The notes under the pieces are model-generated. The model saw only the letters and a list, made by a program, of their open reading frames with translations. It searched no databases and had not been told where the DNA came from. A stretch of 7,706 nt of DNA, taken from Planctomycetaceae bacterium. GTDB lineage: Bacteria; Planctomycetota; Planctomycetia; Pirellulales; UBA1268. The translations under genes and the position numbers were made by a program. The first letter of the stretch is position 1, and each line of letters begins with the position of its first letter. Of the stretch, positions 1 to 6,248 are shown one piece after another. The stretch covers positions 1 to 7,706 of the forward strand of contig JABHNP010000031.1 in NCBI GenBank assembly GCA_018694455.1. The letters run 5' to 3'.

Positions 1-1
1 C

Positions 2-358
2 GAGAAGGTACTGGCAATCGGGGTCGATGGGATCATTTCATCGAATCATGGTGGGCGGCAGCTTGACGCTGGTCAGTCAACGATTCGGCCAATGGCAAAG
101 CTTGCACAACAGTTTGGTGACAAGATGACCGTCATGCTTGATTCGGGCATTCGAAATGGATCAGATGTTGCATGCGTCCTGGCAAGCGGTGCACAGTTCA
201 CCTTCCTTGGACGTACATTCATGTACGGTGTTGGTGCGATGGGCAAGCAAGGTGGCGTTCAGGCAATTACGATTCTGAAACGACAACTTCAGCAGGTCAT
301 GGAACAGGTTGCCTGTAAAACAGTGGCAGATTTTCCGCACCATCTGATCAGAGAATAA
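2..358 (+). CDS. FMN-dependent alpha-hydroxy-acid dehydrogenase (L-lactate dehydrogenase type), C-terminal fragment
   Basis: This is the last 118 residues of a flavoprotein that oxidises an L-2-hydroxy acid (lactate, glycolate or mandelate type) to the 2-keto acid using FMN. The 5' part lies outside the window and the frame is open from base 2. Residues 14-22 of the fragment read SNHGGRQLD, the family's active-site signature. It carries the catalytic His (H16 here) that takes the substrate proton and the Arg (R19) that binds the carboxylate. Further on, LDSGIRNGSDV and LGRTFMYG are the phosphate-binding strands that close the FMN site of the TIM barrel. The tail (KRQLQQVMEQVACKTVADF) is the usual C-terminal helix, so the end is complete. 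Substrate cannot be decided from this part; a lactate-type enzyme is the likeliest. The next gene converges on it 89 bp downstream. Confidence 0.93.
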   Translation, partial: EKVLAIGVDGIISSNHGGRQLDAGQSTIRPMAKLAQQFGDKMTVMLDSGIRNGSDVACVLASGAQFTFLGRTFMYGVGAMGKQGGVQAITILKRQLQQVMEQVACKTVADFPHHLIRE

Positions 359-415
359 TTGCAATGTCAAAACACTGGCTCTTGAAGCACAGGCCATGAC
401 ATGTTGGTGTGCATG

Positions 416-457
416 GCTGCCACTCACTGCATCATGGCAGCGAAAGATTATTCTTTC
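416..457. terminator. Candidate bidirectional terminator: two adjacent hairpins
   Basis: Between the convergent dehydrogenase and scramblase-like genes lies a 7-bp perfect stem (GCTGCCA at 416-422 with TGGCAGC at 435-441, 12-nt loop). It is followed at once by a 6-bp stem (GAAAGA at 442-447 with TCTTTC at 452-457, 4-nt loop), which overlaps the TAA stop of the minus-strand gene. There is no clean T-run on either side, so an intrinsic terminator is only a guess from position and pairing. Confidence 0.3.
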
Positions 458-1038
458 AGCACCATATCGATGCACATGACGGCAGAAAAAATAATCTGAC
501 GAAGCGGATTATCCGCTGGCACTGAATCATCGATCTCCAGCACATAGTTGTCGGCACTCGTAAAGAGTTCCTTACCAACACCAGACCATTTTTTTGTTAC
601 GTGGGCAAACTCTGTTCCATCATCAGCTACAAACCGAAAGTTCCACCCTGTCCACGAACCTTTTAAGTGACAGAGCTCTTTTCCAGTAGCACTCAATACT
701 GTGAATGCGCCACCAATAGAAAAAAGGTGCTGCTTAAACGATCCAATTATTTCTTTCTGTGTATCTCGAACATCAACAGTTGATAGAAAAACAGACAAGC
801 CACGGTGTACCGAACAGACAGGATCACCTGATGGTGTGGTAATCTCAATCTCAAATGGTGTAAACCTTTTATAGTCCGTAAATCGAAATAATTTTGTCAG
901 CATTCCAAGTCGTGGTTCACGACAATGCAGAATAACTTCACCAGACTCTGGATCATAAATATCAAAATTATTTGCGGCTTTAAATAATCCAACATGCTCT
1001 TTCACAAGAAAAAGATTGTTGTTCAGTGCAGAATGCAT
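448..1038 (-). CDS. Phospholipid scramblase-related / LURP-one-like protein (Tubby C-terminal-like fold)
   Basis: A 196-residue protein that appears to be a single beta-barrel domain of the scramblase/LURP-one/Tubby C-terminal superfamily. Seen in the sequence: an opening strand (LFLVKEHVGLFKAANNFDIYD), a middle section ending in DYKRFTPFEIEI, the segment GSFKQHLFSIGGAFTVLSATGK, and the family-typical stretch KKWSGVGKELFTSADNYVLEI (about 149-169). It closes with a hydrophobic helix, IIFSAVMCIDMVL (182-194), where scramblases have their buried C-terminal helix. Family members bind lipid or membrane-linked ligands, but bacterial versions have no settled function and scrambling activity should not be assumed. 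There is no signal peptide. The ATG follows AAAGAGAAG, a weak Shine-Dalgarno site. The DUF3472 gene lies 84 bp upstream on the same strand, so co-transcription is possible. Confidence 0.85.
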   Translation of the reverse strand: MHSALNNNLFLVKEHVGLFKAANNFDIYDPESGEVILHCREPRLGMLTKLFRFTDYKRFTPFEIEITTPSGDPVCSVHRGLSVFLSTVDVRDTQKEIIGSFKQHLFSIGGAFTVLSATGKELCHLKGSWTGWNFRFVADDGTEFAHVTKKWSGVGKELFTSADNYVLEIDDSVPADNPLRQIIFSAVMCIDMVLKE

Positions 1039-1122
1039 TGGCTTCTCTTTATTATTGCGTTTATTTGCACGCCATCTTTTTATGGATTCCGTTTTATCTA
1101 GTCAGACCCGATGTTTTCCTCA

Positions 1123-2841
1123 CTATTTTGTAACACGGGTGCTATTCACCGACCAAAACTGCCCGTCATCATTCTTCAGGAAAAGGCGAAGCCTGGCATT
1201 GGTAAAAGACGTAACACTTTTCAATGTAAACGTATTCTTTCCCTCTTTTAGGTTTGGGATACGTTCTGAATGTCCCCAGCGGTCTGCAAATGTAAGTCCA
1301 TCTTGTGCACCCCAATACACCTTGAGTTCTGGAGCCTTACCCAGATGATCAATCCGACACTCTATTTTCAATGCTCCAGGAGTAACTTCCACTGACTGAA
1401 CAGTCACTTCAGAGGGAACGCTTAAAAGTGACTCTTTGTGCTCTGGTGCAAGATACGCGGGCAGGTCTTTCAAATGGTTGTCTTTTGCGAGATCAACGCC
1501 GCCTGCAGAGAGTGGCTTATGAAAGCTGAGCCCTCCTGTTCGAAGAGAAAACCAACCATCGTCAGTCACTCCTCGATGCGTGTATGTCAGCCCTGTCTGC
1601 TTATCAACATCTCCACCCGACATATGATCAAGCTGAAGCAGCTGACCATCTTCCTGTACAACCCACCCCCGGTACCGCATTTCACGCGGATATAGCCCTG
1701 TCCGCTGAACATGTGGTGGACCCGGCACTTCAACAAAACTACCAACCCAAAGAGACTTGAGCGGCTTATTTTTGTTGTACTTATTCCCCACTCCAAACAA
1801 TCTCCACTCATTTGTATCTGCCACATAAAAATAACTGTAGTAGGTGTCATAGGTTTCTGACGGAACCACACGAAGAGCTAATACTTGTCGTTGACCTTGA
1901 TGGCCTGAAAGTGGATCCCAATCACGAATCTTGACACCCGTCCCCTCATGGCCAAAGCCACCGAAGGTTGCGTCACGATTACCGATCGCAAGCAGATGCG
2001 AAAGCTGCTCAATCGGTGGTTCTTTCTGGCCACGCCCGTAGGACCAGAGTGAAAAATTAAACCCTGCATTGACCGTGCCATCGGCCTGCCACGTCGGACC
2101 GTAATACCCAAATGGTGTGGTGATAGGTGCATAAAAACCAAGGTCTCCGGGAACAGCATCCATCTCCATCACCCAAAGACGAATTGGCTTTTTGGCTTGT
2201 GAACTTGAAAACTTGGTGTGTGCTGCAGAAGGTCGCCATCGCTTTCTCAGTACAGCAGCACCATCAAGACTCGGACCGCTCAGTTTCATCCAATGAAAAC
2301 GAGTACCCGCTGCTGCTTTCTCACACACAAGTCGCAAACGATGCAGCCCAGGCTCAGCCACCTGAAATGGACACGTAAATGCCATGCCTGGTTCCTTTGT
2401 GGAATTCACGGAAAAAGAAACTGACTTGTTGTCCATCGTCAGTGCAAACTTGCCACCGGAAGCCTCTGCCGTCATCCAAAGAGCGAGAGTTCCTGTATCG
2501 GCTTTCGGAACAAACCACACCCATTCTGCCACGTCGCCTTTCTCCCACTTTTCAATCCAAGAGAATGACTTTCCACTATTCAGATTTTCAAGATCAGGGA
2601 CCTGGCCCTGACCAGCTGCAACCAGCCCACCCATCGGAAAAAAAGATTCATTTGGTGTCAGATAGAGCACACCGTCACGTGTCTTCTGAACCATGCACAG
2701 GTTGTTTGGATCATCACCACACGCCTGCCACGAAAGAGGAACTCCTAACTGACCGTCACCAACCGATGGTGTTGTCTCAGCACATACAGCAGTAACCATG
2801 GCCAACATAATGAGACATGCACCATATCGCTTTGTATTCAT
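1123..2841 (-). CDS. Secreted DUF3472-type protein with N- and C-terminal beta-sandwich domains
   Basis: A 572-residue exported protein. Residues 1-21 form a signal peptide with a VCA/ET cleavage site; the Cys at 20 lacks a proper lipobox, so signal peptidase I is favoured. Residues about 70-200 (FSWIEKWEKGDVAEWVW, LALWMTAEASGGKF, GLHRLRLVC) look like a carbohydrate-binding-like beta-sandwich of the DUF5077 kind that often precedes DUF3472. Residues about 220-440 match DUF3472 in style: FSLWSYGRG, HLLAIG, FGGFGHEGTGVKI, QVLALRV, YDTYYSYFYV, EWRLFGVG. The last 100 residues contain VYWGAQDGLTF and end NDDGQFWSVNST, resembling the Fn3-like module common on planctomycete secreted proteins. The function of DUF3472 is unknown; glycan or cell-surface binding is an inference from the sandwich domains. 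The start is supported by AGGAG four bases upstream. Confidence 0.85.
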   Translation of the reverse strand: MNTKRYGACLIMLAMVTAVCAETTPSVGDGQLGVPLSWQACGDDPNNLCMVQKTRDGVLYLTPNESFFPMGGLVAAGQGQVPDLENLNSGKSFSWIEKWEKGDVAEWVWFVPKADTGTLALWMTAEASGGKFALTMDNKSVSFSVNSTKEPGMAFTCPFQVAEPGLHRLRLVCEKAAAGTRFHWMKLSGPSLDGAAVLRKRWRPSAAHTKFSSSQAKKPIRLWVMEMDAVPGDLGFYAPITTPFGYYGPTWQADGTVNAGFNFSLWSYGRGQKEPPIEQLSHLLAIGNRDATFGGFGHEGTGVKIRDWDPLSGHQGQRQVLALRVVPSETYDTYYSYFYVADTNEWRLFGVGNKYNKNKPLKSLWVGSFVEVPGPPHVQRTGLYPREMRYRGWVVQEDGQLLQLDHMSGGDVDKQTGLTYTHRGVTDDGWFSLRTGGLSFHKPLSAGGVDLAKDNHLKDLPAYLAPEHKESLLSVPSEVTVQSVEVTPGALKIECRIDHLGKAPELKVYWGAQDGLTFADRWGHSERIPNLKEGKNTFTLKSVTSFTNARLRLFLKNDDGQFWSVNSTRVTK

Positions 2842-3135
2842 TTTGCTCCTATGTATAAGAAGAGGTTATCCAAAAAGAGCCCCACGGTAGCGATTCAGTT
2901 CTCCCCACGCACTCCTAGCAAGCAGGAGTCTAAATTTTTTCAGGGCAAAAAGAAACGATGCTTCAAAATACCGTAGGCGTTCATAGAGCGACCCACGCCG
3001 CCGGGCCTATCCTGAGAATGAACAGGAGCAAAATCTAGAGAACAGCAAAGCAAGGGGGCATCCAAAAATCCGCCCGATCTCTACCTAATGCATAGCAAGA
3101 AATTACCTCAGTATCCAAAGTTGGTCACCGCAGGA
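2842..3135. other. Gene-poor spacer upstream of the DUF3472 gene
   Basis: No convincing gene or known RNA was found in this 294-bp gap between the minus-strand zinc-ribbon gene and the DUF3472 gene. It should hold the promoter of the latter, but no good -35/-10 pair could be picked out. It does contain a small hairpin at 2911-2929, the motif CCCACG three times (2881-2886, 2904-2909, 2992-2997), a 6-bp inverted pair ACGGTA (2884-2889) / TACCGT (2969-2974), and a nested weak pair TAGAGA (3036-3041) / TCTCTA (3078-3083) enclosing GGGC/GCCC. These could belong to a folded leader or a small RNA, or be chance. Confidence 0.4.
2911..2940 (+). terminator. Weak candidate hairpin followed by T-run
   Basis: ACTCCT (2911-2916) pairs perfectly with AGGAGT (2924-2929) around a 7-nt loop, and six T residues follow at 2935-2940 on the plus strand. 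The form resembles an intrinsic terminator, but no plus-strand gene precedes it and the stem is short. It may instead be part of the leader of the minus-strand DUF3472 gene. Confidence 0.2.
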
Positions 3136-3375
3136 TCAGCATTTACTTGCTTTACTGGAATGAATCACGCGACTTCCTTGAAGAAGAAGTGCTTCTATTT
3201 TTGTCTGCCTACCAACAGGAAGAATAGTATCGCAGCGATAACGAACTTTTTGGATTTTTGCAGAAAAGTTGCCACCACAGTGTTGGCACACGACATTAGT
3301 GCCAACAAGTCTTGACTCAATTCTCAATGTGCGACCACAAATTGGACAGTGCTGCTGGAAATATGATGGTGTCAT
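3136..3375 (-). CDS. Small zinc-ribbon protein
   Basis: A 79-residue protein with an N-terminal zinc ribbon: CPICG at residues 10-14 and CQHCG at 30-34, four Cys spaced as two CxxC knuckles 16 residues apart. The connecting segment, RTLRIESRLVGTNVV, has the pattern of many short planctomycete zinc ribbons (C-P-x-C-G-x-x-L-R-[IV]). The C-terminal 40 residues are basic and show no known domain. Such ribbons usually bind nucleic acid or protein; no partner can be read from the sequence. Its ATG overlaps the TGA of the upstream small gene (ATGA at 3372-3375), which implies translational coupling; it has only a poor Shine-Dalgarno site of its own. No signal peptide or membrane segment is present. 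Confidence 0.75.
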   Translation of the reverse strand: MTPSYFQQHCPICGRTLRIESRLVGTNVVCQHCGGNFSAKIQKVRYRCDTILPVGRQTKIEALLLQGSRVIHSSKASKC

Positions 3376-3587
3376 GCTGCGGCTCGTTGCAATTCCAAAT
3401 CACTGTGACGATTGAGGTTTTCAGCCGTAGTGGATCGCTCACAGGAAACTCGTTTTATACGATTCATAACTGAGTCTTTGGGAACACGTGACTTAAAAAA
3501 TTTTCTGGCTCTCAAACAAGTTACTTCACCATAAAAATCATGTATTGCTGTAATGGCTGCGATGCCTTCTGCTTGGTGTGGATCCAC
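3372..3587 (-). CDS. Small basic protein of unknown function, first gene of the zinc-ribbon pair
   Basis: A 71-residue protein that I do not recognise. It is judged real for two reasons: its GTG start sits six bases behind AGGGAGG (3594-3600), the strongest ribosome binding site in the window, and its stop overlaps the zinc-ribbon start as ATGA. The protein begins with a short acidic/neutral stretch (MDPHQAEGIAAITAIHDFYG) and then becomes Arg/Lys-rich (LRARKFFKSRVPKDS, NRIKRVSCERS) before a helical-looking tail. There is no signal peptide, membrane helix or Cys motif (only C24 and C49). The basic middle would suit binding to nucleic acid or to an acidic partner, but that is a guess from charge. 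It probably acts with the zinc ribbon made from the same message. Confidence 0.6.
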   Translation of the reverse strand: MDPHQAEGIAAITAIHDFYGEVTCLRARKFFKSRVPKDSVMNRIKRVSCERSTTAENLNRHSDLELQRAAA

Positions 3588-3600
3588 TTTCTACCTCCCT
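3588..3600 (-). promoter_or_regulatory. Strong Shine-Dalgarno site that fixes a GTG start
   Basis: On the minus strand AGGGAGG (3594-3600) lies six bases before GTG at 3587-3585. No ATG in this frame is near, so this site decides the start of the 71-residue gene. Confidence 0.7.
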
Positions 3601-3655
3601 GTGAAAATAAGAATTATCCAATAGAAGAAACCGCAAAAAACATTTTCGCATAACA

Positions 3656-3683
3656 CATGTTTCAAATTTTTTTAAAAAACATG
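3656..3683. repeat. AT-rich inverted repeat in the divergent region
   Basis: Seven-base arms CATGTTT and AAACATG flank a 14-nt core in which AAA and TTT can also pair. It lies about 70 bp upstream of the GTG-start small gene, a sensible place for an operator or a bent upstream element. Its function is not shown. Confidence 0.35.
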
Positions 3684-3934
3684 ATTTAAAGCTCAAAAAA
3701 CGTAAGAACACACTGCAAAATTGCGTCGCTCAGCCCCTGGCCTCTTCCCAGAGTCTCCAAGTAACCTGAAGTAATACCCCAACAACAATGATTTCTAAAC
3801 GTTCGAAGGTGTTCACATTGTATAAAGAAAGTTTTCACACATTTACGTGTACAGCATGACTCCAGCCATACTTTGTCACAAAGAACAGCTGCAACAGTTC
3901 TCGACACTTTGAAAATCCTGCCTACGATTTCAAT

Positions 3935-4450
3935 ATGGTTTCTCAGTCACATTTTTCTGTTCGAAAAACTCAGCAAGACTTTAGTTGTGCTGAACAATCC
4001 TCGTTATTACGAAGGACTAGAAAAAGCGAATCTGGCCAAAGCAAATCTGGCCAGCTCAAAAAAACAACGGCAACAGTACTTGTTTTTGAGCCCGACGACA
4101 CATCTATGAAAAAGCTGTGTGCATTTCTTCGAAGAAACGGATTCCGTGTCCTTTCTACTCAGCGACCAGAGGGCGTAGAATTTCGGTTCAAAACATGGCC
4201 GAAACCCGATTTGCTTATAATTAGTGCGCACCAAAACGCTGATATTGCGTTGAAAGCGTTCAATGCATTTTCGTGGAATCCGTATCTTGCAAAGTGCCCG
4301 GTGTTTCTTATTGGAGCCAGCTGTCAGAAAGAACTCCTGACAAAATACGCCAAAATTGACCACCTTAGAAAGGTTATTCTCACACCTTTTAAGACGGAAC
4401 TATTCGTACGTGTCATCAATTCTTTGATTCGTCGCTCACAACGAGCCTGA
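3935..4450 (+). CDS. Degenerate stand-alone receiver (response-regulator) domain, pseudo-receiver
   Basis: A 171-residue protein whose residues 46-168 follow the CheY-like alternation: TVLVFEPDD (strand 1), GFRVLST (strand 2), PDLLIIS (strand 3), CPVFLIGAS (strand 4), KVILTPF (strand 5), and a last helix TELFVRVINSLI. The residues needed for phosphotransfer are altered. The phospho-acceptor Asp after PDLxxx is Ser97, the switch Thr/Ser of strand 4 is Gly127, the Lys of the KPF motif is Thr150, and a Pro interrupts the acidic pocket (E52-P-D54-D55). It therefore probably works by binding, not by phosphorylation. Residues 1-45 are a polar, disordered-looking leader including SESGQSKSGQ. No output domain follows. 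The ATG at 3935 is the first possible start after an in-frame TGA at 3857, but it has no Shine-Dalgarno site, so the true N-terminus is uncertain. Confidence 0.72.
   Translation: MVSQSHFSVRKTQQDFSCAEQSSLLRRTRKSESGQSKSGQLKKTTATVLVFEPDDTSMKKLCAFLRRNGFRVLSTQRPEGVEFRFKTWPKPDLLIISAHQNADIALKAFNAFSWNPYLAKCPVFLIGASCQKELLTKYAKIDHLRKVILTPFKTELFVRVINSLIRRSQRA
4023..4052 (+). repeat. Two-copy 15-bp tandem repeat in the receiver leader
   Basis: AAAGCGAATCTGGCC (4023-4037) is followed directly by AAAGCAAATCTGGCC (4038-4052), 14 of 15 bases identical. In the receiver frame it encodes the linker repeat SESGQ-SKSGQ, and the unit length keeps the frame. It is probably a recent slippage duplication in a disordered linker. 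Confidence 0.75.
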
Positions 4451-4503
4451 CGCCGGACTGCTTCTTCACTGATAGCTTGATCAAGGTGACTCTGGTAGTT
4501 CTC

Positions 4504-4533
4504 TCTCCTGTAAAGTTTTAATGATTACAGAGA
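4504..4533 (+). terminator. Stem-loop downstream of the receiver gene
   Basis: CTGTAA (4508-4513) pairs with TTACAG (4525-4530) around an 11-nt loop. Past a bulged C at 4507 the stem continues as TCT (4504-4506) with AGA (4531-4533), nine pairs in all. It lies 54 bp after the receiver stop codon and has no T-run. It could terminate that transcript or belong to the porin leader. Confidence 0.3.
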
Positions 4534-4551
4534 AATTACTCCCCTGATGTG

Positions 4552-4648
4552 ACCAGTACGTTCTTGCGAGCGTTATCGCCGAAATAATGTAATAGTGCTA
4601 GGTGGCTCTACCAAACCTTAAGAGGATTACGAGCCCATACGTACTGGT
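4552..4648 (+). promoter_or_regulatory. Porin leader with 10-bp inverted repeat, possible structured RNA
   Basis: ACCAGTACGT (4552-4561) is perfectly complementary to ACGTACTGGT (4639-4648), and the right arm ends 32 bp before the porin ATG. The 77 nt between the arms hold short local pairings (GCGA/TCGC near 4566-4579, GGT/ACC near 4602-4613, CCT/AGG near 4615-4624). If transcribed, the arms could close a multibranched fold. No known riboswitch consensus was recognised. It could equally be a dyad for a DNA-binding protein, although 77 bp between half-sites would need looping. Confidence 0.35.
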
Positions 4649-4680
4649 TCCAATTCTGTGTCAATCACGTTAGCAACACA

Positions 4681-6171
4681 ATGAACTTTGGAAGAAATAT
4701 CCTCTTAGCGTATGTCATGGCGAGCCTTGCAAGCCCACTACTTCATGCTGCCGACCCAGCGGCCGCGATAGAAGACAACGGCCTTTATGACTTATATACA
4801 CAGAATGAAGTGCCGGCTCCGGTCACACTGATGCCACGCGCGGGTGTTCCTGATGAAGATGTCTACCAATATCGTGCTGCTGCTCCACAAGAAACCGTTA
4901 CTGAAGAAGGGGCTACTCGATATCTCGAAACAGACTTTTTGCTGAAGCGTGGTATTAACACATACGGATGGATTGACATTGGCATTGGGGCAAATGACTG
5001 GGGTGCTGATTGGAATGGACCAGTCACATTCAATGATCGTGCCTGGCAAGGGCAGATGAATCAGCTGTATTTGGTAAACGAACGAATTCTTAATGACGAT
5101 AGTTTCAGCTGGGGTGGCCGTATTGATCTTTTGTATGGCACTGATTTTTTATATACCGTCGCCGCAGGACTTGATGCCTATCGCACCTATCCTGACCCTA
5201 TTGGTCTTTCAGGGCCTCGATGGGCAAGTAGCCGATATTACGGCCTTGCCATGCCGCAACTTTATGGAGAGTTTGGAAGCCAGGAACTTAACGTCAAGTT
5301 TGGACACTTCTACACCTTAATTGGTTATGAAGTCGTCCCGGCGATCGGTAACTTTTTCTACACTCATGCATACACCATGCAATATGGGGAACCATTTACG
5401 CACACTGGCGTCCTTGGAACCTGGGTGCCGAATGATCAACTCACAATCATTGGTGGCATCACCAACGGATCAGACAATTGGGATAATGGCCTCGAGACTG
5501 GCCGAACCATCGCAAATCAAAACTATGCAAACTACAACAGTAATGCATCATTCTTGGGAGCAATCACGTTCTCGAGTTCAGATGGCACACAGGCACTTAC
5601 ACTGGCCAACTCAAGTGGGAATGAGCTTGCGGCAGAAAGTTTTGTGAACCCCAACACCGCCTATGTTGGAAATCGAACCGTCACAAGTCTCGTGTACTCA
5701 AATGAATTCACAAACAAACTCACGTACGTCTATCAGAGTGACTTTGGTTACCAGGCATATGCTGGTGGAGATAGTCCGATTTATTACGAAACACAAGGAC
5801 AGCAACCGGGATCAGCCTACTGGTATGGAGTGAACCAATATGTATTTTATAACTTCACTGACTATCTGATTGGTGGCCTTCGACTGGAGTGGTTCCGCGA
5901 TAACAATGGGACAAAAGTACAATATGGACTTCGTAGCGGCTCACCTGAACTAGGTAACTTTGCTGGAAATTTCTGGGCCATGACATGGGGGCTGAATTAC
6001 CTTGTTGGCAACAATCTCATCATACGACCGGAACTTCGATACGACTGGTTCAGTCAAGATGTGGGCAATGCCGCACAAGGCGTAGGCTTACCGTTCGGCA
6101 GACTCGCTGGTGGCCTTGGGACGCAGAGCGATCAGTTCTACGGTGGCTGCGATGTCGTCTGGCAGTTTTAA
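4681..6171 (+). CDS. Outer-membrane beta-barrel porin, BBP2 (OmpL-like) family
   Basis: A 496-residue outer-membrane channel protein. Residues 1-23 are a signal peptide (hydrophobic ILLAYVMASLASPLL, cleavage at LHA/ADP). Residues 24-84 are a polar periplasmic or linker stretch. From about 85 the protein is made of alternating amphipathic strands rich in Tyr, Trp, Gly and Asn. Family-typical segments include INTYGWIDIGIGAN, MNQLYLVNERIL, GGRIDLLYGTDF, PQLYGEFG, NVKFGHFYTLIGYEVVPA, FTHTGVLGTW, GGITNGSDNWDN and, near the end, NNLIIRPELRYDWFS. The last residue is Phe (VVWQF), the usual C-terminal signal for outer-membrane assembly. The length and strand pattern fit the putative beta-barrel porin-2 family, which is expanded in planctomycetes. 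The solute is unknown. There is no clear Shine-Dalgarno site before the ATG; the start is chosen because it gives a complete signal peptide. Confidence 0.9.
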   Translation: MNFGRNILLAYVMASLASPLLHAADPAAAIEDNGLYDLYTQNEVPAPVTLMPRAGVPDEDVYQYRAAAPQETVTEEGATRYLETDFLLKRGINTYGWIDIGIGANDWGADWNGPVTFNDRAWQGQMNQLYLVNERILNDDSFSWGGRIDLLYGTDFLYTVAAGLDAYRTYPDPIGLSGPRWASSRYYGLAMPQLYGEFGSQELNVKFGHFYTLIGYEVVPAIGNFFYTHAYTMQYGEPFTHTGVLGTWVPNDQLTIIGGITNGSDNWDNGLETGRTIANQNYANYNSNASFLGAITFSSSDGTQALTLANSSGNELAAESFVNPNTAYVGNRTVTSLVYSNEFTNKLTYVYQSDFGYQAYAGGDSPIYYETQGQQPGSAYWYGVNQYVFYNFTDYLIGGLRLEWFRDNNGTKVQYGLRSGSPELGNFAGNFWAMTWGLNYLVGNNLIIRPELRYDWFSQDVGNAAQGVGLPFGRLAGGLGTQSDQFYGGCDVVWQF

Positions 6172-6248
6172 TTGTAAGAAAATGAGCCTGCCGTTGTGTT
6201 GGACCATCCTTCACCGACATCGTCACATCAAATGCCTGCCGTGCCTGA

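Larger units (their letters stand above)
3588..3934. other. AT-rich divergent intergenic region
   Basis: This 347-bp region separates the minus-strand small-gene pair from the plus-strand receiver gene and should carry both promoters. Visible structure: an AT-rich inverted repeat CATGTTT (3656-3662) / AAACATG (3677-3683) around an A/T core; a direct repeat of TTCACA at 3812-3817 and 3834-3839, 22 bp (about two helical turns) apart; and ACAC/GTGT arms around ATTTAC at 3837-3850. TATAAA at 3821-3826 could be a -10 element but has no fitting -35 box. The open minus frame at 3686-3907 has no family resemblance and was not accepted as a gene. Confidence 0.4.

Noticed and set aside
161..475. 104-residue minus-strand open frame over the dehydrogenase end
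   Set aside because: It lies opposite a conserved FMN-dehydrogenase sequence and overlaps the end of the scramblase-like gene; no domain is seen.
2379..2795. 138-residue plus-strand open frame inside the DUF3472 gene
   Set aside because: Antisense shadow of a well-supported secreted protein, with no motif or signal peptide.
3088..3315. 75-residue plus-strand open frame opposite the zinc ribbon
   Set aside because: It is antisense to the zinc ribbon, whose four-Cys motif and coupled start are much better evidence.
3686..3907. 73-residue minus-strand open frame in the divergent region
   Set aside because: Cys/Phe-rich and low-quality composition, no family resemblance, no Shine-Dalgarno site seen, and it covers the region expected to hold both promoters.
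3873..4109. KANLA repeats read as a pentapeptide-repeat protein
   Set aside because: They come from a single 15-bp duplication read out of the receiver frame. Two copies do not make a pentapeptide-repeat fold, and the receiver frame is the one that continues into a recognisable domain.
4476..4485. CTTGATCAAG palindrome after the receiver gene
   Set aside because: A perfect 10-bp palindrome but with no loop, T-run or second copy; too short to call an operator or terminator.
6172..6248. Terminator between the convergent porin and monooxygenase genes
   Set aside because: Only a short CCTGCCGT direct repeat and weak pairings are visible; no convincing stem-loop or T-run.
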